Notes under the pieces: generated by a model
What the model saw: the letters and a program-made list of their open reading frames with translations, nothing else
Told to the model about the DNA's origin: nothing
The model's database searches: none
In this document: in pieces, positions 45,413 through 54,397 of the stretch
Position numbering within the stretch: the stretch's first letter is position 1
Layout: the number at the start of each line of letters is the position of its first letter
Made by a program: the position numbers and the translations under genes
DNA from: Phycisphaerae bacterium
GTDB taxonomy: Bacteria > Planctomycetota > Phycisphaerae > Sedimentisphaerales > Sedimentisphaeraceae
Length of the DNA stretch: 64,000 bases
NCBI GenBank assembly: GCA_027078365.1
Contig: JALWYQ010000010.1
Location: forward strand, 101,492-165,491
Direction of reading: 5' to 3'

Positions 45413-46378
45413 CTATTTCGTCTGTTCTTTTTCTAGTTTCTTTTTTAATTCCTTATCGTCTATTTTCTCCCAAACATGTCGATCTACAAACTTCTTGACG
45501 ATCTCCTGTACAGCATCAGAATCTGCGCTGTGCTCCTTGATACGACCGTAGAGCTCCTTGACCGTAATAGACGGCTGATCATATTCAGTGTCATTTTCAG
45601 GCAGCGCAATATTTCCAAACCCATTTTCTACAAGAGTCTCCAATACTTTCACGCCTAAAGCAGGGTCTCTATTTACTATCCTATAACAAGCCGAAGTTGC
45701 CAAACCCTGAATATGATCAGCCATATCGCCCTTTTTTATTAGCCCCTTATTATTTATTTCCATTTCCAAAGCATGTTGGTCTGCAAACTCTTTGACAATC
45801 TTTGGCACAACATCAGATTTTGCATTGTAATTCTTGATACGATCATAAAGTTGGTCAATAGTTATAAGTGACTTGCCATAATTAAAGTAGTATTCAGAGA
45901 GAGCTACACTATCAACTGCAACATATCCAAACCCGTTTTGTTTAATAGTCTCCAAGACACTCATTCCCACAGCCGGCTCTTTATTTATTGTCTCATAGCA
46001 CGCAAAAGCAGCTAGATTCTGAATATTAAGCCTTACTAATTCAGTATATTTCTCAGAAAGTTCTTCATCGTATATCATAAAGCCAGCACCAAATATTGAA
46101 CCGTTCTCTATTATCCAGCCATCAGAAATATCACTGATCTCAAGTGGTCTAAGTATAGAACTAAAAATAATTACATGTTTATCTCTGATTCCATTGTAAA
46201 AGGAAAGTTTATAGTATTTGTAAAGTAAATCTCGATAGACAGATTTCTCTGATAAACATTTATCATTATTGTGAACTAAAAAGGCATTAAGTATCACAGA
46301 GATCACCAACAAAACTACTACATGCCCAGTAGTAATAAATCTCTTCTTCCTTAACGAATGATCAAATTGATTGTCCAT
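45413..46378 (-). CDS. membrane-anchored protein with two tandem ~90-residue repeats
   Basis: 321 residues, no family recognised. One N-terminal transmembrane helix (about 17-36), so most is periplasmic or extracytoplasmic. Two clear internal repeats: copy 1 from about 115 (NIQNLAAFACYETINKEPAV, VLETIKQNGFGY, LYDRIKNYNAKSD, IVKEFADQHA) and copy 2 from about 218 (HIQGLATSACYRIVNRDPAL, VLETLVENGFGN, LYGRIKEHSADSD, IVKKFVDRHV). The close similarity suggests a fairly recent duplication. Acidic-basic tail at the C-terminus. Single gene downstream of the tRNA-Ser repeats, convergent. Confidence 0.6.
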   Translation of the reverse strand: MDNQFDHSLRKKRFITTGHVVVLLVISVILNAFLVHNNDKCLSEKSVYRDLLYKYYKLSFYNGIRDKHVIIFSSILRPLEISDISDGWIIENGSIFGAGFMIYDEELSEKYTELVRLNIQNLAAFACYETINKEPAVGMSVLETIKQNGFGYVAVDSVALSEYYFNYGKSLITIDQLYDRIKNYNAKSDVVPKIVKEFADQHALEMEINNKGLIKKGDMADHIQGLATSACYRIVNRDPALGVKVLETLVENGFGNIALPENDTEYDQPSITVKELYGRIKEHSADSDAVQEIVKKFVDRHVWEKIDDKELKKKLEKEQTK

Positions 46379-46711
46379 ACGATCTCCATGTATTTGATTG
46401 ACTAAAATAATTCATCCTCATTTAGCACCGTGCGATATTACTGCCTCCTCATCAATACTAGCACAATCCTCAACATATTCAAGCCAACTCTTTGTTAATC
46501 TCGTATCAGAGAAAAATTACTTATAGCAAGGCTCTAAGAAACGCTTGTGAGGGGTAATTACCATTCTTGGTGTCATCAGCTTTGAAATGTTTGTGGTTTA
46601 AAATTGAAATTGGCAGTTAAAAACGCATTGAAACATTTGCGTTAAAGAAGAAGTAGCAGCGACTCTAATAAAATATTTTACAGAACAGCCACATTACAGT
46701 AAATTCTCCCT
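46379..46711. other. 333-base divergent intergenic region
   Basis: Between the tandem-repeat protein and rsmE. AT-rich; no repeat, RNA gene or strong promoter recognised. Confidence 0.4.
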
Positions 46712-47452
46712 ATGAATTTGATAATTATTGAAAAACATGAACTTGATGGCAACCAAGTTGTCTTAACTGGGCAGCGGTTTAAGCACATACGCGACATCTT
46801 GAGATGCAAAGTTGGCTCTAAGATTGAAGTTGGCATGCTCGGCGGAAAGGCTGGTAGCGGCGAGGTGCTTGAAATCTCTAGCAAGCACGTGCTGCTTAAA
46901 TGTGAGTTTGTAAAGAATCTCGACCAACAGCCAAGAGAGCTTGATATAGTCTGCGCCTTGCCAAGGCCTCAAACCCTAAAGAGCGTATTGCAAATCTCTG
47001 CGACAATGGGTGTAAGCAATATACATATCATACGTGCAAACAAGGTAGAACCCTGCTATTTTAATGCTTCAGCTATTGAGCCATCTCAGATGCGCAAGCA
47101 ACTCATCAAAGGGCTTAGCCAAGGCAGAAACACTTTGCTACCAGAGGTTCATATACACAAGCGGTTTAAAAACTTCATATCTAAGACACTGCCCGCTATC
47201 TGTGATAAGAAAAACTCAAAGCCACACAAACTTCTCTTTGACCCCTACGCAAAAGATATCGTTGGCTCTAAGCATCTAGCCAAGGCTGAGCATATAATAA
47301 TAGCAATAGGCCCAGAGGCTGGATGGGTTCCATTCGAAATCGATTTCATGGTAGAACACGGCTTTAAGCCGTACCAACTTGGCCCATGGCCCTTGAGAGT
47401 AGAGCATGCCCTAGTCTCTGCAATCTCTCAAATCGAGCTGGTCTCCAACTAA
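46712..47452 (+). CDS. rsmE: 16S rRNA (uracil-1498-N3)-methyltransferase
   Basis: SPOUT methyltransferase acting on 16S rRNA in the 30S subunit. 246 residues: N-terminal PUA-like part (HELDGNQVVLTGQRFKHIRDILRCKVG) and knot domain with IIAIGPEAGWVPFEID (family GPEGG) and PYQLGPWPLRVEHALVSAISQI (family LG..ILRvETA). The His in RVEHA replaces the common Thr. Its stop codon is followed immediately by an AAAGGTGTCAGACACCTTT palindrome. Confidence 0.92.
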   Translation: MNLIIIEKHELDGNQVVLTGQRFKHIRDILRCKVGSKIEVGMLGGKAGSGEVLEISSKHVLLKCEFVKNLDQQPRELDIVCALPRPQTLKSVLQISATMGVSNIHIIRANKVEPCYFNASAIEPSQMRKQLIKGLSQGRNTLLPEVHIHKRFKNFISKTLPAICDKKNSKPHKLLFDPYAKDIVGSKHLAKAEHIIIAIGPEAGWVPFEIDFMVEHGFKPYQLGPWPLRVEHALVSAISQIELVSN

Positions 47453-47472
47453 AGGTGTCAGACACCTTTTTT
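47451..47472. repeat. AAAGGTGTCAGACACCTTT palindrome at convergent gene ends
   Basis: Near-perfect palindrome with a T-run, filling the space between the rsmE stop and the stop of the hydrolase gene at 47475. Can fold as a terminator on both strands. Same family as 49702-49722 and 63875-63888. Confidence 0.75.
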
Positions 47473-47474
47473 GG

Positions 47475-49682
47475 TTACAGCGGCTTCTGGAATGTTAAAT
47501 CAAACCTCAAATCGTTTAGAAGTACTCCGCTGGTATCTGTTATCAAACGGATATTTTTCCAGAGGGCAGCTCCGGTGCCCTCTTCTGAGAGCGAACCAAT
47601 CAAGATGCTTTTTTCGTTCATATCTGCAATACTAAATATCTTGTGCTTCAAGAAAGATATTGGATCGCCAACTTTGACTTTCATCTTTTCGTTAAAGATT
47701 TCTTTTCCGTCAACGTTAACGATGATACAAGAATCTTTCATCGTAATTTGATAATTGTGAAATTTATCAGCCGTGTTAAACGCGATAGATTTTCCAGTAT
47801 AGTAGAGGCTTATCCTATTTGGTTCTAAAGTAAGAATCTCTAGGTTTTTGCCATCAGCAATTCTAATTACATTACTAAGCGGATGACTTGATCTTTGAAC
47901 CTTCACATCCAAGGCGATTTTTAAATTCTTAGATGGTATCTCATAGATTGGGTAGATGAGATTTGCGCATTGAGTTTTCTTTGTACCTGTGTCGCTAATT
48001 CTGTAAGCACCGTCAACAATTGTCTCGCTCTGCGCCTTGTTCGCCGGCGCATACAATCTACACCATGGTACCTGCGCCTGCGTTCCCTTTAGGAGATGAT
48101 CGCCCTTAAATATCACAAGCTCTTTAGCTTCATCTTCCTTGGAAGCTTCCGCAAAAACTTCAACCTTATTAATTCCCATCTTAAAAAATTCTAAAGGCGC
48201 TTCAAAGATAACAGTAGAGTTTTTGCTCGCACCAGTCTGCTCAACTCTTTTAAGTTCGTTACCATTAACTTTAATTGCAACTTTAGAACCAAGTTCTTGC
48301 ACGTCTATATACGCCGTCAAAGTTGGCGAAGCGGCTCTTACTTTAGGGTCGCTAAAATCATCGCCAATCTCTAGAGTATAATCTCTCTTAGAACCAGACG
48401 TAATATACACAGGAGTGTAATAGCTAAGAGGGGCGAGATTGTTAAAGTCTTCGCCGTTGCTAAGATAATTTTGCGGCGGGCAATACCTGTAAGAAATAAA
48501 GTAGCTCTTATCATCAAAACGGATATCGTCTAGACTTCCGCGCAGCCCATTATGCAACCAACCCTCTCCTTCGCGATTGAAAAAGTATAGGCCGTCCGCT
48601 CCCGCGGCTAACGCTGCCGCCTGCCTTGCACGATTGGCTGGGATTGAATGACGGTTAAAGCCTGGATCGAATTTTCTAATCCTGGTTTCATCCATAGATG
48701 GATAAAACTTCACGCCATACTTCTTGCAAATATCTATGCTTTCTTGCCAAGGGTTTAGCCTCATATAGAAACTACCAATATAGATATCTATGAGATCTTC
48801 CTGCATCCACTCTTCAACGTCTAGGCCGCAAGCCCTAGAATACCCAAGCGAGTCTGGCACTCTCACGGCGACTAAGATTGGCTTGCCTCTCTTTCGCCCT
48901 ATCGATTCTGCAAGGGTTCTAATCTGACGCATACAATCGGTCATCATCTCGCATTCTTCGTCGCTTGCATTTAATCCATAGCCTACCGACCTGAAATATT
49001 GCAAGTGACGACAGAAATCTAGCTCAATCCCATCAGGGTCATAGTTTGTGAGTAATTCCTTAACGATAGCCACAAAACGATCCCGAATCTCTTTGTGGGT
49101 GTAATCTACCGAGCTCCAACTGCTATAACGCGGGCGGTGATAGTAAGAACCCATCAATAGCTCTGGGTGTTTCTTCTTGTATGGAGGGAATAAGAAAAAA
49201 GGTTTCTCTTTGCTGTGGTGGATATCGTGCGTATCATTGCATCGCAGTGATATGAAGAACTCAAAACCATTATCACGGGAAAACTCTTGCGCAATCTGCA
49301 AGGGATCAGTGCCCTGTGCTAAAAACTCCCCCGTAACGTTGCGATGACTCTTAGAATCTGGATCAACTAGAAGCTGGTCTCCAACAGTAGTCTTGCTGGT
49401 GAGATAACCAAAACCAGAGCTAAGCGGGCAATAGGAAATGGTGTCTATCTTCGTACCTAATGCATAGATGAGCCTTCTATTAATAAAATTCTCCTTTGTA
49501 GCCTTCAGCGATCTTGGAAAATAAAGAGCGTCGCAGCCATCTGTATTGTAAACGACTTCTCTCTTTCGATTTAAGGCTTGCTTCTTTAGTTCTTTCCAAT
49601 CAGAATCACTCATAGCAATCGCCTGCGATGAGAATATCAAAAATAGACAACACGCAAATATCAACTGTAACTTCAATCTCAT
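47475..49682 (-). CDS. exported TIM-barrel glycoside hydrolase-like protein
   Basis: 735 residues with a signal peptide (MRLKLQLIFACCLFLIFSSQAIA). Residues about 60-380 read as a hypothetical glycosyl hydrolase barrel: FEFFISLRCND, DYTHKEIRDRFVAIVKELLTNYDPDGIELDFCRH (strand with acidic residues in the usual catalytic place), PILVAVRVPDSLGYSRACGLD, LIDIYIGSFYM and AAGADGLYFFNREG. The C-terminal third (about 430-735) is beta-rich, with a jelly-roll-like region ending in a concanavalin/laminin-like segment (IIVNVDGKEIFNE). Similar GHL-type proteins are frequent in planctomycetes and Lentisphaerae. Substrate unknown; acts outside the inner membrane. Confidence 0.65.
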   Translation of the reverse strand: MRLKLQLIFACCLFLIFSSQAIAMSDSDWKELKKQALNRKREVVYNTDGCDALYFPRSLKATKENFINRRLIYALGTKIDTISYCPLSSGFGYLTSKTTVGDQLLVDPDSKSHRNVTGEFLAQGTDPLQIAQEFSRDNGFEFFISLRCNDTHDIHHSKEKPFFLFPPYKKKHPELLMGSYYHRPRYSSWSSVDYTHKEIRDRFVAIVKELLTNYDPDGIELDFCRHLQYFRSVGYGLNASDEECEMMTDCMRQIRTLAESIGRKRGKPILVAVRVPDSLGYSRACGLDVEEWMQEDLIDIYIGSFYMRLNPWQESIDICKKYGVKFYPSMDETRIRKFDPGFNRHSIPANRARQAAALAAGADGLYFFNREGEGWLHNGLRGSLDDIRFDDKSYFISYRYCPPQNYLSNGEDFNNLAPLSYYTPVYITSGSKRDYTLEIGDDFSDPKVRAASPTLTAYIDVQELGSKVAIKVNGNELKRVEQTGASKNSTVIFEAPLEFFKMGINKVEVFAEASKEDEAKELVIFKGDHLLKGTQAQVPWCRLYAPANKAQSETIVDGAYRISDTGTKKTQCANLIYPIYEIPSKNLKIALDVKVQRSSHPLSNVIRIADGKNLEILTLEPNRISLYYTGKSIAFNTADKFHNYQITMKDSCIIVNVDGKEIFNEKMKVKVGDPISFLKHKIFSIADMNEKSILIGSLSEEGTGAALWKNIRLITDTSGVLLNDLRFDLTFQKPL

Positions 49683-49695
49683 AATACCACCGTTT

Positions 49696-50085
49696 CTAAT
49701 TAAAGGTGTCAGACACCTTTTTCAGTTTTGCGATTAAAAGCCCTGAGAAATAGATGAGTGGCCAGAAAAAAAGAATTATTACAGTTAAATATATTAAACT
49801 TGCAACATCATAAACCTCTCCTTCCGAGCCCAAATAAAAAGATATTGGTATTGCAAGTATATGCAGGGCTAAGGTAAAAAAGTACGCACAATAAAAAGGC
49901 AAACATCCTTCATTGTTATTTTTTGCCTTACGATTTAATTCAACATAGCACCACAAAAGCATGACTTCATAATTCAATGAACAAATCAGTAGACCAGCGA
50001 AAGATAGATAGCTAAACCCTGAAAATAAGAACAACAAAACTGTGGGCAAATATGCGATTGCAGATAGTTTTAAATATTGTTTCAT
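49696..50085 (-). CDS. small multi-pass membrane protein, unknown function
   Basis: 129 residues with about four hydrophobic helices (LSAIAYLPTVLLFLFSGFSYL, LLICSLNYEVMLLWCYVEL, FYCAYFFTLALHILAIPISF, VASLIYLTVIILFFWPLIYF). No family recognised. The start at 50085 is set by AGAGGT upstream and by the ATGA overlap with the stop of the previous gene. Its last residues, KKVSDTF, are encoded by the AAAGGTGTCAGACACCTTT palindrome, so the repeat forms the end of the reading frame. Confidence 0.55.
   Translation of the reverse strand: MKQYLKLSAIAYLPTVLLFLFSGFSYLSFAGLLICSLNYEVMLLWCYVELNRKAKNNNEGCLPFYCAYFFTLALHILAIPISFYLGSEGEVYDVASLIYLTVIILFFWPLIYFSGLLIAKLKKVSDTFN
49702..49722. repeat. AAAGGTGTCAGACACCTTT palindrome inside a gene end
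   Basis: Second exact copy of the 47451 palindrome, here coding for the C-terminal residues of the small membrane protein and followed by TT on the plus strand. Confidence 0.75.
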
Positions 50086-50735
50086 TTCAAACCTCTGTGT
50101 AAAGACCATAGATAGTTGCTATAAATAACCTGACTCAAATAATAAAAAGCTAAGGGCGAGTAAAGCAACAAAACCAAAACCTTTAAATTGCGTTTAGATA
50201 TTAGAAGCAACAAAAATAGCACCAACCACACGATGGCTATTATTAAATGCACGATATATTTTTGTTCGTAGAGTCGATAGTTGAATAGTCCAAGTTCCGT
50301 CCAACTTGCAAAGATTGGGATAATATAAATCAAAGATACTATCGCTAGCAACAACCTGTGTTTTACTTCAAGAAATTTAGCTGTTTTAACTACCAATATT
50401 GGAAGCATAAAATACCACAGCCCACCAAAGAAGAGGTAAAACAAAGAAGGGTATATATAATCCACATCTGTCAAGGCAGACGGTAAGACACAAAAAACAT
50501 CCAACTGATCTAACCACTGCAAAGCATCCGGATTCCTAAATGGCCAGATTAATTTCTCAAATATAAGCGATACAGGAAAATCAACATAAGAAGGATATGC
50601 CCACTCAATTTGCCACTGAGCACTGTTTGTCCAAATTAACAAATCGCTGACAAACCATAACCATACTATAGTATGAAGACCACACAACAATATCCCTATC
50701 TTTACTGGCACAGACAAGACTCTCTTGTTCATCAT
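50082..50735 (-). CDS. multi-pass membrane protein, unknown function
   Basis: 217 residues with about five to six transmembrane segments (VKIGILLCGLHTIVWLWFVSDLLIW, YPSLFYLFFGGLWYFMLPILVV, LLLAIVSLIYIIPIFAS, IVHLIIAIVWLVLFLLLLIS, LKVLVLLLYSPLAFYYLSQV). No motif recognised. The start at the ATG at 50735 is chosen for AGGAG 7 bases upstream. Forms a two-gene unit with the following membrane protein by an ATGA overlap. Confidence 0.55.
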   Translation of the reverse strand: MMNKRVLSVPVKIGILLCGLHTIVWLWFVSDLLIWTNSAQWQIEWAYPSYVDFPVSLIFEKLIWPFRNPDALQWLDQLDVFCVLPSALTDVDYIYPSLFYLFFGGLWYFMLPILVVKTAKFLEVKHRLLLAIVSLIYIIPIFASWTELGLFNYRLYEQKYIVHLIIAIVWLVLFLLLLISKRNLKVLVLLLYSPLAFYYLSQVIYSNYLWSLHRGLK

Positions 50736-50900
50736 ATCTAAACTCCTAGGAGCAATCACTCACCACTTTTTTCGCGTCATTCATTGTTAAATTACAAGCT
50801 CATTGTACACAGAAAACCCCAAAAAGAAACAGCTTTATCTTCTTGTAATTAGAATATAATTCAATTGGCAATTAGCGCACAATAAAATACAATCGCCCAA

Positions 50901-51428
50901 ATGATAAACGCAATAGAACGATATAAACAACTGCGCAGGCGAGTGGAGAAAGATTGCGAGGCGCTTAGTAAATTACACGCAGACAATATTGTGTGCGCAG
51001 CAGGTTGCTGTGATTGTTGCACAAATCTCAGCGTGTTTCCTGTTGAGTTTTATTCTTTGCTAGAGACCCTCAAGGCAAACAACCAGACCAAGCTCCATTT
51101 TGATGAGTCACTCCCCTGCGGCTTTCTGAAAGATTCACTCTGTAGTATTTACCAATCGCGGCCTTTGATATGTATGAGCCATGGAATCCCAATTGTTTTT
51201 CTAAATGACGAGTTTGAAGAACTCGAGTATAGCGTTTCATTCTGTGAGAAAAATTTCACCAACACCGATCTGGACGCTATGAAATTTAATGGCAACAACA
51301 CACTCAATATTGACGAGTTAAATAGCGAGCTATCGCAAATCAATTGCGACTTTGTTGATGAATGTAAAGAAAAAGGACTAGAAATGCCAGAGCGTATTGA
51401 GCTGCGCAGGCTATTGGATTTTCTTTAG
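50901..51428 (+). CDS. YkgJ-type cysteine-cluster protein
   Basis: 175 residues. N-terminal cysteine cluster CAAGCCDCC (about residues 32-40), then CGFLKDSLCSIYQSRPLICMSHGIP, the metal-binding pattern of the YkgJ / putative zinc- or iron-chelating family (UPF0153). Further cysteines occur at SFCEKNF and NCDFVDEC. Function unknown in general. Single gene ahead of lnt with 56 bases between. Confidence 0.82.
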   Translation: MINAIERYKQLRRRVEKDCEALSKLHADNIVCAAGCCDCCTNLSVFPVEFYSLLETLKANNQTKLHFDESLPCGFLKDSLCSIYQSRPLICMSHGIPIVFLNDEFEELEYSVSFCEKNFTNTDLDAMKFNGNNTLNIDELNSELSQINCDFVDECKEKGLEMPERIELRRLLDFL

Positions 51429-51484
51429 GGTTCCTACACCTCAGACGTTGCTTTATGCCACCGCTCAAAGTATAATCCTACGCC

Positions 51485-53146
51485 ATGAGAACACATAAAA
51501 ATAATAAAGTTTTCATATTGTCTCTATGTCTTAGCGCATTGGCGATGATATTTATGCAAGAACCCTACAATATAAGCCTGCTTGGCTGGGTGGCTCTTGT
51601 ACCTTTAACAGTGGCCTCTCTTAAGCTGCGCATTAACAAGTGGCTTCTTTTGCTTTCATATTTAATCTTATCCGGCTACTGGGTGGTCAATATCTATTGG
51701 ATAGGCTACATCTCGAATACTGGATGGATTATAGTGTCGATGATGATGGGAATATATTGGCCATTTTCAATTGCAGCACTCAAATATCTCCACAGCAAAA
51801 AAATGCCATTGCCACTTGCCCTCCCACTTGTATGGATTGGTGCGCAAAGCTGGCAAGGTTTCATTATGGGAGGTTTTAACTGGGGATTTCTCGGCCACAG
51901 CCAATACCAAAATCTACATATGATTCAAATAGCTGATATCTTCGGCGAACCGGCCGTTAGTTTTATTGTGGCTATGGTAAATGGTATGGTTGCAAGCCTT
52001 TTTATATCTAAAGCAAGCAAAAAGATGCTCTCTCAGGCGGCTCTGGTTATCATAACCCTTTGCGCAGTATGGATATACGGAGATATTGCGATAAAAAACT
52101 CCCAATCGACCATCTCGCAAGGTCCTCTGGTGGGAGTAATACAACCAAACATTGCTAGTAGCGATAAAGAAGACATGGCCAACGCTATAAAAATAGTTGA
52201 CGATATGATGGCCCTTAGCCAAGAAGCGATAGATGCCGGTGCGCAAATTATTGTCTGGCCAGAGACAATGGTCTTGGGAATTATCAATAAGGAATTCCTA
52301 ATATACTGCCAGAAAGACGCCATAGATTGGCATCTTCACCATAAAATCAGCGAATTCGCCAGCAATAGATGCAATCTTCTAGTCGGTGCATTATCAGCAG
52401 ATGTCGAGGTGGAAGATGGAGAGCTAATTATAGCACACCAATACAACTCCGCATTTTTATACCAAAAGGACTCCAAACAATTCGCGCAGCGCTACGACAA
52501 GAAGTATCTAGTGCCGTTTGGCGAGTACATACCGCTAGCTAGCAACAAATTTATTAAAAAAATACTAATGCATTTTGTGCCATACGACCACGACTATAGC
52601 CTAACCCCAGGCAAAAACTACACAAGCTTTACAGTCAAGGATGGCAAAAAAAATTATAGATTTGCAACCATGATATGCTACGAGGATACAAACCCCGAGA
52701 TTGCGAGAAAACTCGCCTATAACAGTGAACAGAAGAAAAAGCAGGACTGGCTATTTGATATCAGCAACGACGGCTGGTATGTCAAATTCGATGATGCAGG
52801 CATATACCCAAGTAGCGAGCTAAGCCAACGTACTGCAATTAACGTTTTTAGAGCCGTTGAAAACCATATAGCAGTAGCAAGAAGTGTAAATACGGGAATA
52901 AGTTGCATTATAGATTCAAATGGTAAGATTAGAGACACATTCAAAGCTGCAACTTTGGCGCATAATTTTAAAGAAAGAGAGGCGGTTTCTGGCTGGTTAG
53001 TCGATAACATCCCTATCGATAGCCGAGTTACAATATTCTCTATTGCTGGTTTATGGTACAAGTGGATATTTATGTTGATTTATCCAATATTTGCGATAGG
53101 TGGTTTTTTTCTTATCAAAAACAACAATAAGCTGAGGTTACAATGA
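51485..53146 (+). CDS. lnt: apolipoprotein N-acyltransferase
   Basis: Adds the third acyl chain to bacterial lipoproteins in the inner membrane. 553 residues: about six N-terminal membrane helices (to about 205), a nitrilase-like periplasmic domain with catalytic Glu in VWPETMV (about 258), Lys in RYDKKYLVPFGEYIP (about 339) and Cys in ATMICYEDTNP (about 398), and a C-terminal membrane helix. Overlaps the next HEAT gene by 4 bases (ATGA). Indicates an outer membrane with lipoproteins. Confidence 0.95.
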   Translation: MRTHKNNKVFILSLCLSALAMIFMQEPYNISLLGWVALVPLTVASLKLRINKWLLLLSYLILSGYWVVNIYWIGYISNTGWIIVSMMMGIYWPFSIAALKYLHSKKMPLPLALPLVWIGAQSWQGFIMGGFNWGFLGHSQYQNLHMIQIADIFGEPAVSFIVAMVNGMVASLFISKASKKMLSQAALVIITLCAVWIYGDIAIKNSQSTISQGPLVGVIQPNIASSDKEDMANAIKIVDDMMALSQEAIDAGAQIIVWPETMVLGIINKEFLIYCQKDAIDWHLHHKISEFASNRCNLLVGALSADVEVEDGELIIAHQYNSAFLYQKDSKQFAQRYDKKYLVPFGEYIPLASNKFIKKILMHFVPYDHDYSLTPGKNYTSFTVKDGKKNYRFATMICYEDTNPEIARKLAYNSEQKKKQDWLFDISNDGWYVKFDDAGIYPSSELSQRTAINVFRAVENHIAVARSVNTGISCIIDSNGKIRDTFKAATLAHNFKEREAVSGWLVDNIPIDSRVTIFSIAGLWYKWIFMLIYPIFAIGGFFLIKNNNKLRLQ

Positions 53147-54150
53147 CAACACGCAAAAAACTCTTATTTCTCTTGCTAGTATCAATCTCTACACAACTAT
53201 GGGCTCAAGCCGCTGCCTTGAATAGCCCAGATTACGCACCAAATGCAAGTAAGATGGAGCTTAAAGCCTTGGAAATCATCAAAGAGGACCTTAAAAGCGA
53301 ATACCCTATAATGCGTATGCATGCAATCGAGGTTGTTGCAGACTCAAAACAAATGGCTTTGATGCCAGAAGTGGTAAAAATGCTAAACGACAAATCGAAT
53401 CCGGTTCGATTTGCGGCGGTTTTGGCCATCGGAGATACAAACTACACGGCGGCAAGCTATAAACTCAAAAAGCACAAGCATGACCACGACAAGAGTGTAC
53501 GAGTGGCAATAGCATATGTACTAACGAAGTTTAATATCGAAGATTGCCACAGCGACATAATAAATGCAACCTTAAGCAACGACCAAACTCTCAAGGCCAA
53601 TGCCGCTCTTGTAGTCGGCAAACTTGGAGACAAGACCCTCGCAGAGTTTTTACACAGAATTTTAAGAGACCCAAGTGCTCAAGATAAGGCTAAGATTCAG
53701 GCAATAGAATCCCTTGCCATGCTAAATGACGACTCTAGCATACAAAAAGGCTGGGCATTACTGATTAGCAAACGCGCAGACGATAGAATTATGGGCATCA
53801 GGGTTATGGAACATCTCCACACTAGAGAATCAATTAACGCTATAAGAACGATGTACCACGATGATTTAATAGAGATACAAATGGCAGCAGCGGCATCTCT
53901 GTGTAGGCTTGGCGACCCTGATGGACCAATACGTATATACCAGTATTTCAGAGATGAAATCGGCAAGCTTGACGACGATACCAAGAGCAGAACTAATATC
54001 CAAGCTATAATTGGACTTGGTTACTGCAAAGATAAAATATTCGATAAATACCTGAAGAAAATGCTCAAGGACAAGACCCCATCTACAAGACTATATGCTG
54101 CGCAAGCTGTACTAGTGAGGGATAAACTACTTGAGCAAGAACAATTCTGA
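53143..54150 (+). CDS. exported HEAT-repeat protein
   Basis: 335 residues with a signal peptide (KKLLFLLLVSISTQLWAQA). The rest is made of HEAT-type helical pairs: MRMHAIEVVADSKQMAL, VRFAAVLAIGDTN, VRVAIAYVLTKFN, LKANAALVVGKLGD, AKIQAIESLAMLND, IQMAAAASLCRLGDPDG, TRLYAAQAVLVRD. About eight units spread over residues 40-330. Probably a periplasmic protein-binding scaffold. Translationally coupled to lnt. The link to the rod operon just downstream is only positional. Confidence 0.8.
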   Translation: MTTRKKLLFLLLVSISTQLWAQAAALNSPDYAPNASKMELKALEIIKEDLKSEYPIMRMHAIEVVADSKQMALMPEVVKMLNDKSNPVRFAAVLAIGDTNYTAASYKLKKHKHDHDKSVRVAIAYVLTKFNIEDCHSDIINATLSNDQTLKANAALVVGKLGDKTLAEFLHRILRDPSAQDKAKIQAIESLAMLNDDSSIQKGWALLISKRADDRIMGIRVMEHLHTRESINAIRTMYHDDLIEIQMAAAASLCRLGDPDGPIRIYQYFRDEIGKLDDDTKSRTNIQAIIGLGYCKDKIFDKYLKKMLKDKTPSTRLYAAQAVLVRDKLLEQEQF

Positions 54151-54238
54151 CATTAAAATTCTTGAGAACCCACTTAAAATCCGATAGTAATTCAAATACG
54201 TATTATCGAAATAACAATTGGCATAAGCCAAAAAAAAC

Positions 54239-54267
54239 TTGACCTCTAACGCGGTCACGCTTAGAAT
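54239..54267 (+). promoter_or_regulatory. sigma-70-type promoter of the mre operon
   Basis: TTGACC (54239-54244), 17-base spacer, TAGAAT (54262-54267), a good match to consensus. The leader of about 125 bases holds an inverted repeat ACGACC-ATTG-GGTCGT (54356-54371), a possible operator or hairpin. Confidence 0.65.
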
Positions 54268-54397
54268 TCCGATACCTATATTTGTCGCTATAGTTTGCAA
54301 TAGCTTCAAATTACAGATTAGAGATTATTTTAAAGAACAATTATAAAGTTTATTGACGACCATTGGGTCGTTAGTGCTGTAATTAAGGAGTTTAGTC

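Noticed and set aside
45111..45551. Open frame downstream of tRNA-Ser
   Set aside because: Crosses the repeat region and overlaps the minus-strand gene at 45413; no ribosome site or protein-like pattern.
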